A stretch of DNA of 64,000 bases, taken from NCBI GenBank assembly GCA_013399305.1, contig VXAI01000342.1:578042-642041 (forward strand). The letters are read 5' to 3'. The translations under genes and the position numbers were made by a program. The notes under the pieces are model-generated. The model saw only the letters and a list, made by a program, of their open reading frames with translations, was not told the DNA's origin and made no database searches. Shown one piece after another: positions 49,459 to 62,758 of this stretch. The stretch's first letter is position 1; every line of letters starts with the position of its first letter. This DNA comes from Rostratula benghalensis. Lineage: Eukaryota > Chordata > Aves > Charadriiformes > Rostratulidae.

Positions 49459-49874
49459 AGACATGAACCTGCTGGAACAGGTCAAGAGGAGGGTCATGAA
49501 GATGATCAGAGGGCTGGAACACCTCTTCTATGGAAGACAGGCTGAGGGAGTTGTGGTGGTTCAGCCTGAAGAAGAGAAGGGTTTAGGGAGACCTTAGCAC
49601 TCTGCAATAGGACAAGGAATGGTTTTAAGATGAAAGAAGGGAGAGTTAGATGAAATCTCAGGAAGAAATTCTTTGCTGTGAGGGTGGTGAGAGCCTGGCC
49701 CAGGTTGCCCAGAGAAGCTGTGGCTGCCCCATCCCTGGAGGGGTTCAAGGCCAGGCTGGATGGGGCTTGGAGCAACCTGGTCTGGTGGGAGGTGTCCCTG
49801 CCCAGGGCAGGGAGGTTGGAACTCCATGATCTTTCAGCTTTCTTCCAACCTGAACCGTTCTAGGACTCTATGAA
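49459..49874 (+). mobile_element. CR1 LINE 3' end, plus strand, group A
   Basis: Starts at the GACATGAACCTGCTGGAACA block and passes IRGLEHL-type sequence in a decayed frame. A deletion removes the block between the GGAGACCTTAG and GATAGGACAAGG regions (about 49595-49612). The terminal frame 49678-49863 encodes RVVRAWPRLPREAVAAPSLE, then GFKARLDGAWSNLVWWEVSL. The tail is TTCTAGGACTCTATGAAA. Confidence 0.95.
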
Positions 49875-52800
49875 AAATGTTTTCCCTTTAAGCTTTGTCA
49901 AATGAATTTTCCTTGTAGAACATGCTAGGTCTCTACTGACAGTTCTATTACTTTTCAACACTGCACTTTGATAAGAACTTAACGAGCCGTGCTCCAAATG
50001 ACAGCAGCACTGACGTCTGGTTATGTGTGGTCAGGCCAAGCCCAGCCAAGCGAAGCCTTCCTCCACTGATGACTAGTGTTTGCAGGTGTCAGAAATGCAG
50101 AAGCATCTTCAAGTGCTTCCCCAGTGGGCTGGTTGGGTTTCCCACAACTGTCTCTGCATCGTCTCATCAAATCCCCTTTCCAAGTGAAAAACTGAATAGC
50201 AAAGCTAGAAAATGACAGCAAGGTTTATAAGCATCTCTCTGTTATATGGGTGTAATGCAGTTTGGGAAACACTCTGTGTGTGTGGAGTCCCTCTTACAAA
50301 CAATCCTAGCACATCGAGGATGATGGCACAGGGAGGCAGGTCAAATGTTGTATTTTAGGCTGACAAAAACGTAAAAGGAATTTTGGTGACACAAAGACAG
50401 TTTCAAAAAAGACACTGAAAAGGAAAATTGATGAAAGTAGCTTACAAATGACCAGGTAATGAAGTAGGCCTAGAGCAAGCAAAGTAGAGCCAATACAGGA
50501 TTTGAATTCTCAAATATATGTATTATACTATATTTGTAGTATGATCATTATAAATACTCATTTAAGGGGGTGTAAAAAGGGAGATGGTACTGACAAACAT
50601 GTTCGTCTAATTACATCAGTTTCATGCTAAACAGTATGTTTTTAGTACTACTAATTGTGTTCTCAAATTTCCATAAGATTTCATTCTCATTTTTGCATTT
50701 TGTTTTGGCGTTATTTCTCATACGTAACTACATCCACCTGTACAGACACAGAAAAAAATTATGGATTAATCCGAATGATGGGCTACCTGTAAAACAGGTC
50801 TAAGAAGTCTATCCCATGCTCTCAGAAATACCAAGTACGTTGAAGAATTTTTAGAATCAGAAATATTAGATATCAGTCATATTGCAAATTGCTCTTACAT
50901 TGGCCATTTGAAGCAGAGAACTGTTGACTCTCACTCAAGATTCATTACAAAATACACAATTAGCCACGATTGCTGCATTTCAGCTACAGGCAGCTGTGGA
51001 TTATGGACAATGAATAATTACAATATAATTATCTAATTAAGATGTCAGCAAATAGCATGCTTAGATAATTCAATGAATTATTTAAAAATGTGATCCTGAA
51101 CAGGTGTTTTTTAACAAAAATTTGAAGGGCCTATTTTTAATATTTTTCCATCCTACCTACTACCTCTTGTGCTAGCTGCCAGCATCAGTGGGTAATGAGC
51201 TGGCTATTCTTCTTTTATTGAACCACTAACTATTGGTTCCACTGTCTAACCAGTACGGAAAATGATTATATTTGCTTGAAAAATTATGTGTGCAGTTTCT
51301 TTGTTCCTGTTTTCTTTTTCTAAAAGCTCTTTACATCTTGCATCAGCTCTATTTTAGGACTTTTTCAACAGATACTGTCTATCTTACACCACGATGGAAA
51401 GAGGAGAATATTTTCTAGCAGATATAACACAGTCATTATGTCATGAATAATCGTGCCTAAGAAGCAATGTCTATGCTGCATCTATGCGACTGTGGTACCC
51501 AAACACACCTCCAGCACAGCTCACCCCAGTGTTTGTACAATAAATTCACCCCAGATTGCACCGTTCACACCACGAATATTTTCCACCATGGACAACCACA
51601 GCTGTTCCTCCATAGGCAAAGATGCACTGGCACAGGCAATAACCATAGAATACATTTTAATTTTCCTGTAGCATAATTGATAAAAGCATTCATTAATACA
51701 AGCCATCAGGTGGGCTCTGCAAACACAGAATTTTGGTAAAATGTATACAACACTGTATTAACATGCAAAACACCTACATCAATTACAGGATACTATCTGG
51801 GGGGAAATTCATGTCTGCCTGTTAAAACAAACTAACATTTTGCAAAACAACAGCTAAATGGGATTAGAACAATCTCTCAATGCAGTTGAATGCTTTTTTT
51901 TTTTCCCCCCAGGGTGAGGAAAAACACTTTTCCCTGTCAGGAAAAAGACAAATCACGATCAGTCTGTCACATATAATTTGACAATTTGCAATGCTTGAAC
52001 AGCAGGAGGCCAAGGCACGTATTTAAAACATTGCTATTGATAGAAGAGTTTTACAGTAGCTCCCAATTTCTACGCTGGATAAACATCCTGGTTAAAAACA
52101 GTCGTATAGCATACAGATAGACATAAAGTCTTGGTGCACTGGAACCAAAAGAGTTGCCCAATTAGTTTTGGTCTTCAAGCTGATGATTTTTTAAACACGC
52201 ATGGGAAATCGACTTCTATGCTCCAAGGATCAAGCAAACCAACAGGTGTACATCTTGGCAACTGCAAACATTATGACAAAAAAAAGGGGAACTTTTCCAC
52301 ATACATTGCCAGCTATGGCTTTAAGTAAACTGTCCGGTATCTGAAGGCTAAAATAAGGATACAAAGCTTGCATCTTCTTTTGAAATTTCTCAGAGGCACT
52401 TAACAAAGTGTCCTGTCTCCGCTTCTCGGCGATAATGGCCATCTTCAAAGTCAAAACTGTCAAACGCTATTGAAACTACGTTTATTGGGCCTATGGGAAG
52501 ATGTGTCATAAATAAATATTTTTTGCACTGAGTCACCATTTTGTGTTGCTTGGTAGACAGAGAAGATGAAAAGAAAAAGGAGATAAAGAAGATCAAACCC
52601 TTCCTACTCACATAATGCCAAAAAGACCCCAAAACAAAACCTGAGACCGTACTAAATCCTATAGCTTAAAAGTAGTGAGAAAACAGCAAGAGGTTACCAT
52701 TGAAGAGAATAAGACAAAGGTACAGTCAGCTTTCTCCTAATTAATTTAAATTGTGGTTTTATTCTGAAAACCATGGCATGGGATTTCACACTGATTATCT

Positions 52801-53879
52801 CCCCATAATTTCCACATAAAGTATGTTCAATTTGCAAGTAAACAGTTCAATTTTATTTTAGGGGTTTTTTTTGTTTTTTTTTTCCACTTCCTACAAAGCC
52901 CTGAAAGCACAGCCTGCCCTCTGAAATGCAAGCCAAGTCTTCTGTTTCTTGTGAATAATCACCAGTGAAAGGCTCAACCTGCTCTGCCACACGTATTCAC
53001 CAGGGCTGCATGCGAGAAGCTGCCTGGAACAATTCTATTTGCAATGAAATAGGAGGACGAATTAGATCTCCTTCATTTCCTTCCAATTAGCTGCAGTGCA
53101 CCTCCCTCCTAACTTCGTTTTGTGGGGCTTGAGGGGCAGGAAAAGCAGGGATTAGAACTGATTCTGGCAGGGAAGGAAGCAGCAGAGACCGTATGCCAGT
53201 GAGGACCTTTGTAAAGGAAGCCATTTTAACAAGGAACGTCGGCATACTGGAAATAAGAAGAAATGTTGGTTGGTCACTGCTCCAGACCCTGTTGAAATAC
53301 CCTTTTCTAGGACAATCAGGATTTTGAAAAGAGACTGCGTTGCTCGTTTTTTGCCTCAACTTCAGGCAGTTTCAGCTGGGTGCCTGTGGGGCAGTCAGGA
53401 AGGAAACAATCCTTCCTTCTTGATGCGTTGCTTGCAGAAGTCCTATGGTCATATCAGCACACAAACTTGCTGTGGACCAGACAAAATCATGTTTCCTCTG
53501 CAGCCTCCAAAGCTGAACTACCCTTTCCAGCTTTTACCAGAGTTAATATATGAAAAGGATCAGGTCAAGCCCACACTCCACCTCACCCAGATGATGCTGG
53601 CAGCAGTGAAGACTGGGAAAGTGTAAGATCAGGTCAAGCTTTAATGATGCTTCTCCAGGATACTTGGCTCATCTCCAGCAGCAGACAGCTCAAGAGTTTC
53701 TGAGCCAGACCTGGCAGAGTCCTCAGGCAAGGAGTTACGCAGCTTGACTACATGTTCCTGGTACACCAGCCTTCCTCACGTAGAACCTGTCACATTCTTT
53801 CATTTAATATCCTCCTTCTTTTCTTTTTACTGGAAAAAGCAGCAAGTAATTGATCCATATTAATCTTCTCTACTTTTCG
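49875..53879. other. Long single-copy AT-rich stretch, no gene seen
   Basis: T-rich runs at 51894-51905 and 52863-52882. An AT-rich part with several TAATTA/AATTA sites is at 51000-51080. Frames such as 52230-52463 minus and 53270-53626 plus (118 codons) show no motif I recognise. Confidence 0.5.
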
Positions 53880-53995
53880 TACATATCTATTATGTTCTTC
53901 CTGAGTCATCTCTTGTCAGGCTGAAGAGTCCCATCCTATTTCATTGCACCTCGCATGGATGGATGCCATTCCAAACCCTGGAACATCCTTTTCCA
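53880..53995 (-). mobile_element. Possible ancient CR1/L3-like LINE remnant
   Basis: The order of words (TATTATGTTCTTCCTGAGTC, TCTTGTCAGGCTGAAGAGTC, CCATTCCAAACCCTGGAACA) resembles the reverse complement of the block where old CR1/L3-like elements encode the [12 protein letters not shown] region. It is too diverged to be sure by eye. Confidence 0.35.
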
Positions 53996-56913
53996 AGCAT
54001 TTACTTGTTGTTATGTTATACATCTTGACATGGGGGAGGGGGAAACAGGATGGCACGCAAGTGTGCAAAACCTGGGCAGTTCAGGGGTTTGTGGGAAGGT
54101 ATAAAAAAAGCTTCCTGTGAGCTGTCTACTCCTTGTCATCAGAAGGCCTCAGGGGAGAGATGCCTGACTGAGGCCTCTTGGCTCTTCTGTCTGTGTGGAA
54201 TTTGCTGGGTTTTTTGGGTGTTGTTATTATAAGCCATATTTCTAATGCCTCGACCCTGCTGCTGAAATACCGTTATTATTTAAGAAATAAGAATTTTATC
54301 AGAAAATGAAGTAGGAGTGCAGCCCTCAAGTTTTGGAGGACACGCATGAGAACAAAATAGAACTGGAGAGCAAAAAGAGAAGATTTTTTTTTTTGCTGTT
54401 CTTAACTTAAAGGGCTTATGATTTAGCCAATTTAGCCAGTTTTTGAGGAAGTACAGGACTGGTGGGTGAATAATGGATTCCAGTTTCCAGGCAGTACATA
54501 CAGATATAACATATGGGTAATCGCATATATTTCTCCCTACTACATCTACCAAGTTCCATCTTGAAACCACTGAGGTGTTTTTAACATAAGACGACTAAGC
54601 TAGAAATCTTCTGATGATTAAGAACCTTCCTTTACATTAATTACTAGCCATTTTACACCCAAGTTTTTGGTACCAACTGCATCCTTCCGTTTACACAGCT
54701 TTTCTTTCTTTATTGATAGAGAAAAATATGCTTATTCATCTGTCATTCCCCTGCACTAAAAAGCAAGTCAGCTTTTTTGCCATCTCCTACATGCTTGATT
54801 TCTTTGTTACTTCGATCTGGTGCTTTCCTCTGCTCCCATTCCACCTTGAATTAATCTAAAGATAGATAAGCAGAATAGTGCACCACTATGCCAGACTGGG
54901 AGTCTCTCCTGAAATTCCCCTTACTTAAAAAGCTCCCCAATAAGGGCATTACTGTGTCAGATCTATTGGAAATATTTCACAAGATAACACATTTCCTAAC
55001 TTCAAGATAGTTCATGATGCAGGCAGATTTTCAGTTTATGATCAGTTGGTTCTCCAAAATCACTCACCTTCTCATTTGTTTCAGTCGGTTCATCTTAGCA
55101 GAAATTTCTCTTACTTTACCAGTGCTCAGTTTTTCACGATTGTAATACTACATTAATTACACAGGCATTTTTGTGTGCTCAGGGTTATTCAATCCTTCAT
55201 AAGATACTCCTGTCCTTCTTTGCATTAACAACATTTTCTAATTTTGTTAGTGAAAGTCATTGCATACTCCTACTTTCTGTGTCAAAATCATTAGTGGAAC
55301 CACTCAATGAATTTTTGAATAAAGACATCTTGATAGAGAAAGTCAGTAAAGTCTAACAGTTCCTAAATTAATGTAATTGTCTCTTTGTTAACTGATTAAA
55401 TTCTTTCCATGAAGTCACATAAATTATTTACTGGAGTTCTATGCTGATTTTGATCTCCTTGTCTTAGAAAGTCAGTCATCTAAAAATACGTTGTATTGTT
55501 TTGGAACTCCATGCTGGATTCTGTTTTAAGTTATCTCTACATTTTTAATCATTCTTGAAGTGTTCTAAAGCCCAGCACATTACTAACATACCATGTAGTT
55601 ATGTAGTCCATTCTTTGTTTCTGTTTTGTAAATGCATATTGTCTTGACTGCTTTCCAGTTATACTTTCCTTGATTTAACAGATTTATTAAAAAGTTCTGC
55701 TGCTGGATCTGCAACTTCATGTGTGAGTTCATGCAGTATCACAAGATTATTTAATTCCCCCCAAATTGAGTAAATTAAGTTGTTTGACTTTTGGTTTCCA
55801 CTGCAGCTGTTGTAATTTCCTTTTCCACATTCCCACAGCTAGGGTACCTCTGTTCCATCTTCACTAGCACCATTCTTATTGAAAATTGATCAAAAGCTTT
55901 TAGAGACACAGCTAGTGACCCATACTTGGCCCATTGGGATCATCAGGGCCAGACTCTTATAATCACAAGCAGAAGCCTACTCCAGAAAAATCTGTAGGAT
56001 CTCTGTGCCAATACGGCTGCCCAATATCTAAGAACTTAAGACTTACAGTATAGAAGAAAAAAACAACCTTCCAAAGCTGTAATATACCATGGGGAAACAG
56101 TAGGAGAAAACAAAACCATAGATGGAATCAAAGGACCTTGCAGTGGGAAAAAAAATGTAGTTTTGGTTGTGCCACTGAACTTCAGGAGATGTTTGATATT
56201 ATTAAGGAGCAATCTTGCTGCACACAACATGCCCAAAGTATGGCAGGTTTCTGACTTAATAAAAGAAGGCCAATACTCTCTGCTTCTTCCATTTGTTCTC
56301 TTTCCCTTTATAAATCATGAGGATAACGCCTTCTTGGTTCCTGCTGCAGACCAAGAAAAACTCTGAAGTCTTGGATTAATAAAAAATATAAATAATAGGT
56401 AGCAATCGTGTTCAATAGAGAGAAATCATCTTGCCACTTCTTCTTAGGAGACTTAAAATCTCTGTCCTGGGCACAATCTACAACAAAGTCAACAAAGTCC
56501 ATGCATTCTTGGTTTGTTGGGTTTCTTGGTTTTTTTGTTTCTTTCCTATTTATGTGCTGAAGACTGAGGACTAATTACAAGAAGCCCAGAGCCAGTTCTT
56601 CTTACATTCTAATGGACCTTTCTACCATCAGAATAACATCATAAAATACTTATTCTGTCTAACTTTACCTCAGATATACCTTTTATCTCTGAAATGACTG
56701 GGGACCCCGACTATGTGAGAGGTGTTGTCTTCTGCAGAGACAGTATAAGATCTGCATTAGATAACTATTCCTGTCCCTTTAAGCACTTAATAATGTAAAC
56801 TGGGTGTAGCCAGAGGAAGGGAACTAACCCTAAGGTTTTGATAAAACAATATCAGATCTATCCAGTAATACTTGTTATATTTTGTATGGTGAACTTTGTC
56901 ACCCTGTTTTTTT
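53996..56913. other. Single-copy AT-rich DNA, no gene seen
   Basis: No clear repeat was recognised. Parts of 55170-55760 have a word order faintly like very old vertebrate LINEs, but I could not anchor it. Confidence 0.5.
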
Positions 56914-57538
56914 ACGTTGATGCTCTTGATAAGTGGCTGAACACGAGCCAGCAGTGTGCCCAGGTGGCCAAGAAGGCCAACAACATCCTGGCTTGTATCA
57001 GAAAGAGTGTGACCAGCAGAAGTAGGGAAGTGACTGTCCCCCTGTCATCAGCACTGGTGAGGCCACCCCTTGAGTCTTGAGTCCAGTTCTGGGCACCTCA
57101 ACACAAGAGAGACCTCCAGGGGCTGAAGTGGGTGCAGAGGAGGGCAACAAAGCTGGTGAGTGGCTAATTTGAGGAAGAGGAGGCTGAGGGGAGACCTCAT
57201 CACTCTCTACAACTACTTGAAAGGACATTGTAGGGAGGTTGGTGCTGGTCTCTTCTCACAGGGGATTAGTGATAGAACAAGAGGGAATGGCTTCAAGCTG
57301 CACCAGGGTAAGTTTTGTTGAACATGAGGAAAGAATTTTTCCCAGAAAGAATGGTCAGACCCTGGAATGGGCTGCCAGGGGAGGGGGTTGAGTCCCCATC
57401 CCTGAATGTGTTTCAGAGTGGTTTAGCTGTGTGGTGTTGGGGGATGTGGTGTAGGGGAGGACATTGCAGAATGGTGCTGCTGGTTGGACTCAATGATTCC
57501 AAGGGTCTTTTCCAACCTGAATGGTTCTATGATTCTTC
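56914..57538 (+). mobile_element. CR1 LINE, plus strand, group D, with an internal deletion
   Basis: The plus strand reads [20 protein letters not shown], then [20 protein letters not shown] (part of a frame 56838-57080). A frameshift follows at CCACCCCTTGAGTCTTGAGT. Around 57155-57178 the sequence jumps from AAGCTGGTGAGTGG to GAGGAAGAGGAGGCTGAGG, so the block encoding the [17 protein letters not shown] region is gone. The end blocks are GGTTGGACTCAATGATTCC and the tail GGTTCTATGATTCTT. Confidence 0.94.
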
Positions 57539-60500
57539 TTAATTGAGTGATCATTTAAGACAATTTCAATTTAAATATTTATTTTTTATTTTGCTTTTGC
57601 TATTTACTCATATGACCTTCTATACTGTTCTGACTCTATATTAGATACCCTCACACATTTTACTGGTCCTGTATTGACATTTGGTTGTATACAGCAGAAG
57701 CTGTGGCACCCTCACAATTAATTCTGACACAAGTTGAATACATTCTTAAAACCTGAGGGGACCATGAATGGAAAACATGTCAGGAAAAAAACTCCTCTTG
57801 AACCAGGAGGAAAATGAATAAAAAAAAAACCCACAAGATTTTTTCAGTATCATTATCCGTATATTATACTGGGAGTTTTTCTGACAGCAGCTTACAGCTC
57901 TCACTCCTTTTTCTTGGTGTTTAGTACATCACCTCCATTGCTGAGTTAAGCAGATCTAATCAGAATTTTATCTCACTTATTTTCTCATTCCTGTCATGAA
58001 AGCTTTGTGCTGGCACGTATGGCAATGCATGGGAGGAAAGGCTTATTTTAACAACCTTGCTAACTTTTCAGCCTCTCTGTTACCACAGCCATCAAATTCT
58101 AATTTACTCTTCTGGGGGCCCTCATCAGTCCACGGTGGAGAAAAAGAAAAATAATTTGATCACTTAACAGTGAGAAAGTCTATACTCCCAAAACAAAATC
58201 AGTCAGACAGCTACCTCAAAATTAACAGGCTCTGTCGACTGACTCCTTACCTTCCTGCCCTGACTCCTCACTTCCCACTGCCTCCCCTTTCTCTCCCCCC
58301 GACGCCACCATCCTACCCTTCTCTGGTGGCTTTTCAACAGTCCAGTGACAGAATCTCTTGCATACAGATAAATGAGAGGTCAAACAACCACCATCACCAC
58401 CACCCTTTTTTTTTTTTTTTTTTTTTTGACGATTGTTTTGCCCACAGATCAAGAACTGAGGATGGGGAGTACCACTTGAGACCAGCCCATAAGAAAACAA
58501 GAGGAAGATAAGAGCAATAAAAGCTCATTCCCACAGTCCCTCCCTTCGAAAAGGTTAACACCCTCCCTTAACCTACATATTTTCCCTCCTGAAAACAAGC
58601 ATGAAACAAAAGAAATTATCTGGCAAACAAAATTATTAATTCAAATGCCAACAGACTGTTAAGTCATAAAGTTGGCCTGCCGTGCTTTACAGGGACCTTA
58701 TGTCATAGGTGTATAGTTAATTTCTATAAAGACACTGAAAGAACATAAAAGTGCAAATGAAACAACAACTTTTGCTACCAATGTCATGTGGCAAATGTTA
58801 GGGAAAAAAATAAAACCACTCTATTAAAATATTTCTTTCTGTTATGGTCTTTTTTCACCAAGCCTGGACATTCACAGATAAATTAATTCCCTACATTTTG
58901 GTCTTCAAAAACAAGCTTTCCCTTCAGTCTGGTTTTCTCCCCTTTTGGTTTTTTGTAAGTGGGAGAAAAATTCACTACACATTTATGTTGGCTGTCACTG
59001 GACATTATTAAGTAGTACTACATAGCTTTTATTTTCTTTTATTAATTATAACAAATACATGGTAGAAAACTGTATTTTAAAAATGATAACATTCTTTTTT
59101 CAACTGAAAGAAATACCAGGATATTTAGATTTTGAACTTCCCTAATCATAGGGAACTTCCCCCTCATGGGCCCTTACCAATTTAGGAAATTTAAAAATCT
59201 CATGGGTTACAAGACATAGGTACAAAACCTTCCTAAGAAAGAAATTCTGCTCATTAATTTTAATGAATTCCCAGTTTTGTCTATGTAAACCACCCCCTAA
59301 CTTTATTTTCATTTAACAAAATTATTTAAAAAAAACCCCACTCCCCTACTGATCAAGGTAAAAGTCAGGTTTTTTGAAGTTAAAAGCAGTTGACATCTTA
59401 TATCTTGATGGCTTTTTATGATGAAAATACACCTTTTAAACACATTTAAAACATAAACATGATGAATTGGTGAGCTAAACTTTCTCAAAGAGATATTTTG
59501 GCTTCACATCATCCTGTCCCATATTAAACAATTATGGAGAAGAACACTGACGACACCACAGATGTTTCCTAATTAAGAGGATCAAGGAAAGCACACATGC
59601 TAATGAGTCTTTATTTTTGTTTTATAAGTGTGCTATTTATAATCCGCTGCGCTATAAATATACTAAGACAGTAAAGTGCAAATCTGAATTCAGCTCACAT
59701 AAGAAAGTTTCTTTATAAAAATTTACTTGAAACTCTGCTTCAGAACCGCAATTTAACATAGACTAGAAGTGGGATTTTAAGAGTCGGCTCCTGGTCCTCG
59801 TTCTATGTTCCTTCTCTAAAATTTTGCTTTTTTTTCTAAATTAGTATGTAGTTTTCTAGACTATTCCTTTCTCACTGCTGGGATTTCATTGTCCTATCTC
59901 CTACTTTGTAACGTTGTTTCAAGCAGGAGTAGTAGTTCACTTGTACCATTCAGGTAAATACTACAATGTTTTGGTTGTTTTCAGTGCTGTCTACATTCAC
60001 CTCTCAATGATATTTGACAAACATTCTTATAAAATTTCTTCTGATTTCCTCAGACCCGTTCCTGATTCAGATAATGAAGTTATGGGTGCATTTTAGTTTG
60101 AACACTCTGCAACTGATGTCCCAATTGCCCCCTCTTACATCACTAAGTCATCGTGGAGAGCAAAAATTGAATTCTTTTGGAGGAAACTAAGCTGGAAGGC
60201 CAGGAGTACATTTAATTAACTCCAGCCACAAATGGCCACTCAATCCAAGACAAGACTAGCACTAGCCCAAAATGAAATCTCCAAATCTTACTTTAGTACC
60301 TCAGTCTCATTTCATTCCATTAAGCCACTCTTCTGGGGCTCCCTGCCTGTCAGTGTAAAGCTGAACAGTGTCACACAACAAATGCTGGGATGGAGATAGC
60401 TTTCATTCCAGTACTACCACCTGGTTTTGAATAAAGATTTTTGAATAATGATTCAAGTGTTACATAAAGAAAGTGCTGGTCTTTGGGTGACAGTATTATT

Positions 60501-60765
60501 GGAAAACTCTGAAATGGCTGTAGGTGAACCATTTAACGGGCGCAAAAAGGAGGGAAAACCTCAGCTGGGATTTTGAAATCTTCATCTGAAGAGGCTTGTG
60601 TAAGGATGAAAGGCAGATGAACCAGATATGTAAAGAGAAGTTTGAGGGAGAGCAGTATGATTCCACGGGGAGAATGAAAGGACTCTTACTGAATAAACAG
60701 ACTATTCTAACTATGATCAGGAGTGTCCTTGAGGACAATGGAGGATGGACATGCCACAGAAGAGG
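57539..60765. other. Single-copy AT-rich DNA, no gene seen
   Basis: CCA-rich run and long T run (about T21) at 58390-58428. No repeat family or coding motif was recognised otherwise. Confidence 0.55.
58405..58428. repeat. Poly-T run, about 23 bases
   Basis: CCCTTTTTTT to TTTTTGACG, preceded by CCACCATCACCACCACC. Confidence 0.85.
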
Positions 60766-61063
60766 GACATGGGGAGGGACTCTTGATCAGGGAGTGGAGC
60801 CATAAGATGAGAAGAGAAAGAGGGGAGATTTAGATGACATCTGAGGAAGAAATTCTTTGCTGTGAGGGTGGTGAGGCACTGGATGAGGTTGCCCAGAGAA
60901 GCTGTGGCTGCCCCATCCCTGGAGGCCGGGCTGGATGGGGCTTGGAGCAACCTGGTCTGGTGGGAGGTGTCCCTGCCCAGGGCAGGGGGATTGGAACTCC
61001 ATGATCTGTAAGGTCCCTTCCAACTCCAACCCATTCTATAATTCAATGATTCTATGATTCTAA
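60766..61063 (+). mobile_element. CR1 LINE 3' end, plus strand, group A
   Basis: Begins in the GGGGAGGGACTCTTGATCAG block. Group A blocks follow, and the tail is long: CCATTCTATAATTCAATGAT, then TCTATGATTCT. A deletion of about nine bases in the SLEGFKA block (CCCTGGAGGCCGGGCTGG) breaks the final frame. Confidence 0.95.
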
Positions 61064-62480
61064 GAGTATTGTATTGAAAATCTGAGGGTCTACTTTCTTT
61101 AGATACAGATGAAGTCAATAGAAAATCTTTCTATTGGTTTAACTAAGTTTGAACCAAAACCTGCTAGACGTTCTTACAAGCAGATGTCAGTGAAAGCATT
61201 TTATGGAAGAGATTGATTCACACTTAGGAATTGCCATTCCAGCCATGCTGAATTCTCTTGAGTTTATGCTGTTGGTTCTAATGTATCCATACATATCATC
61301 CTTGTTGAATATAGCTAAGTTAGAAAATTAAACAGTTGGCAGGGTGCTGATAGCAGTCACTGCTATTTTTTACGCTTGGATCAGCTTTTACCAACCCAAA
61401 TATTTCCCAAGCAGAGCTTGGGAATAAGCCCAGTTCCAGTAGTATTGTCAGCTGGCAACTGTCCTTCAGGTACCATGGTATTACCATGAAGCATGGTCAT
61501 GACTAGCATATGCCCATGGTCCAGGCTGAGAAAAAAGGCCCTGGCAGCAGTTAATTTCCTAATATAGATTAGCTGTATAATTGAAGAATGTGTTTTATGC
61601 TTCATCTGGCTCATTCTTGTGATGTGGCTCCACAGGGATAGGAATTAACCCTTGCAATCTTTAAGTACCATCGCTTGAGCTGGGAGAACAAATCTGTAAA
61701 AACAATATCTTGGGTAATACGGACAAGTGTAACATACAAAAGGTCAACGTGATTTCACAGTTCATACAGCAAACCTAGGTACTTTTTTTCTACAAAGGGG
61801 TTCCTATGTTTCAAGACTTTAAAAGCTGAGAGAGGAGCTCTATTCAGAATAATCTTACCGCTGCAGTGAACTTAAAACTCAGCAACAAAAGCAATCTGAC
61901 ATTCACAAAGTGGTAATCTGTCTAGGGAGACAGAGACTAGTAATAAGCTGTTGTAAATATGTTTCCATATTTAAAAGAACTTCAGATATAATTACAATCA
62001 AGAGCACAGGGAATGGTGCTTCTCTGTAGTAATTTTTCAGTATTTCATCATCTAGGATATTGTGTTTTCATACTTGTGATGATGAATGCTATAGAAAAAT
62101 TCACTTGATATTTATCAAGAGTAGTGATCTATTGCTGCTTGTAAAATAGCAAAGAAAAAAAAAAAACACCAACCCAAAATACATCCTTATCAGCACACAC
62201 TGAATGTGTAGATAACAATGAAAGTAAAGTGGCTGGATTGGCATGGCACAAACTCCATTCCTTTATAATTGTAATTCCAAATGAACTGTTACATAAAAGG
62301 ATGAAGATAGTTAAGGAGGTTTATACCCCCACAAATCTGTTTCAATCAAAAACACTCAAAATATTTGTGAATACATAAAACTGATTTGTTGATAGGTAAT
62401 TTCCTGCCCCAAGCCCTTTACAGTCCAGCTGAGACTGGTCTCAACAAACAAGTTAGAAAAAAGAATGACAAGTATCATAA
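61064..62480. other. Spacer between two inverted CR1 copies, no gene seen
   Basis: AT-rich single-copy DNA. A-rich run at 62152-62166. Confidence 0.6.
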
Positions 62481-62758
62481 CATAGAATCATAGAATAATA
62501 GAATGGTTTGGGTTGGAAGTGACCCTAAAGATCATCCAGTTCCAATCCCCTGCCCTGGGCAGGGACACCTCCCACCAAACCAGGTTGCTCCAAGCCCCAT
62601 CCAGCCTGGCCTTGAACCCCTCCAGGGATGGGGCAGCCACAGTTGCTCTGGGCAACCTCTTCCAGTGTCTCACCACCCTCACAGCAAATAATTTCTTCCC
62701 AACATCTAAATCTGCCCTCTTTCACTTGAAAATTATTCCCCCTCATCCTATTACAACA
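62481..62758 (-). mobile_element. CR1 LINE 3' end, minus strand, group A
   Basis: The tail has three ATAGAAT-like units (CATAGAATCATAGAATAATA). The group A body is well preserved. The terminal minus frame 62488-62682 encodes RVVRHWKRLPRATVAAPSLE, then GFKARLDGAWSNLVWWEVSL. It breaks off near CATCCTATTACAACACA. Confidence 0.96.

Noticed and set aside
52230..52463. A minus-strand 77-codon frame that looks protein-like (AEKRRQDTLL, then SASEKFQKKM)
   Set aside because: I could not tie it to any family. There is no poly-A tail or intron-loss sign that would mark a processed pseudogene. Left as chance unless a search says otherwise.
53270..53626. A 118-codon plus-strand frame
   Set aside because: No motif, an antisense frame overlaps part of it, and there are no splice or promoter signals.
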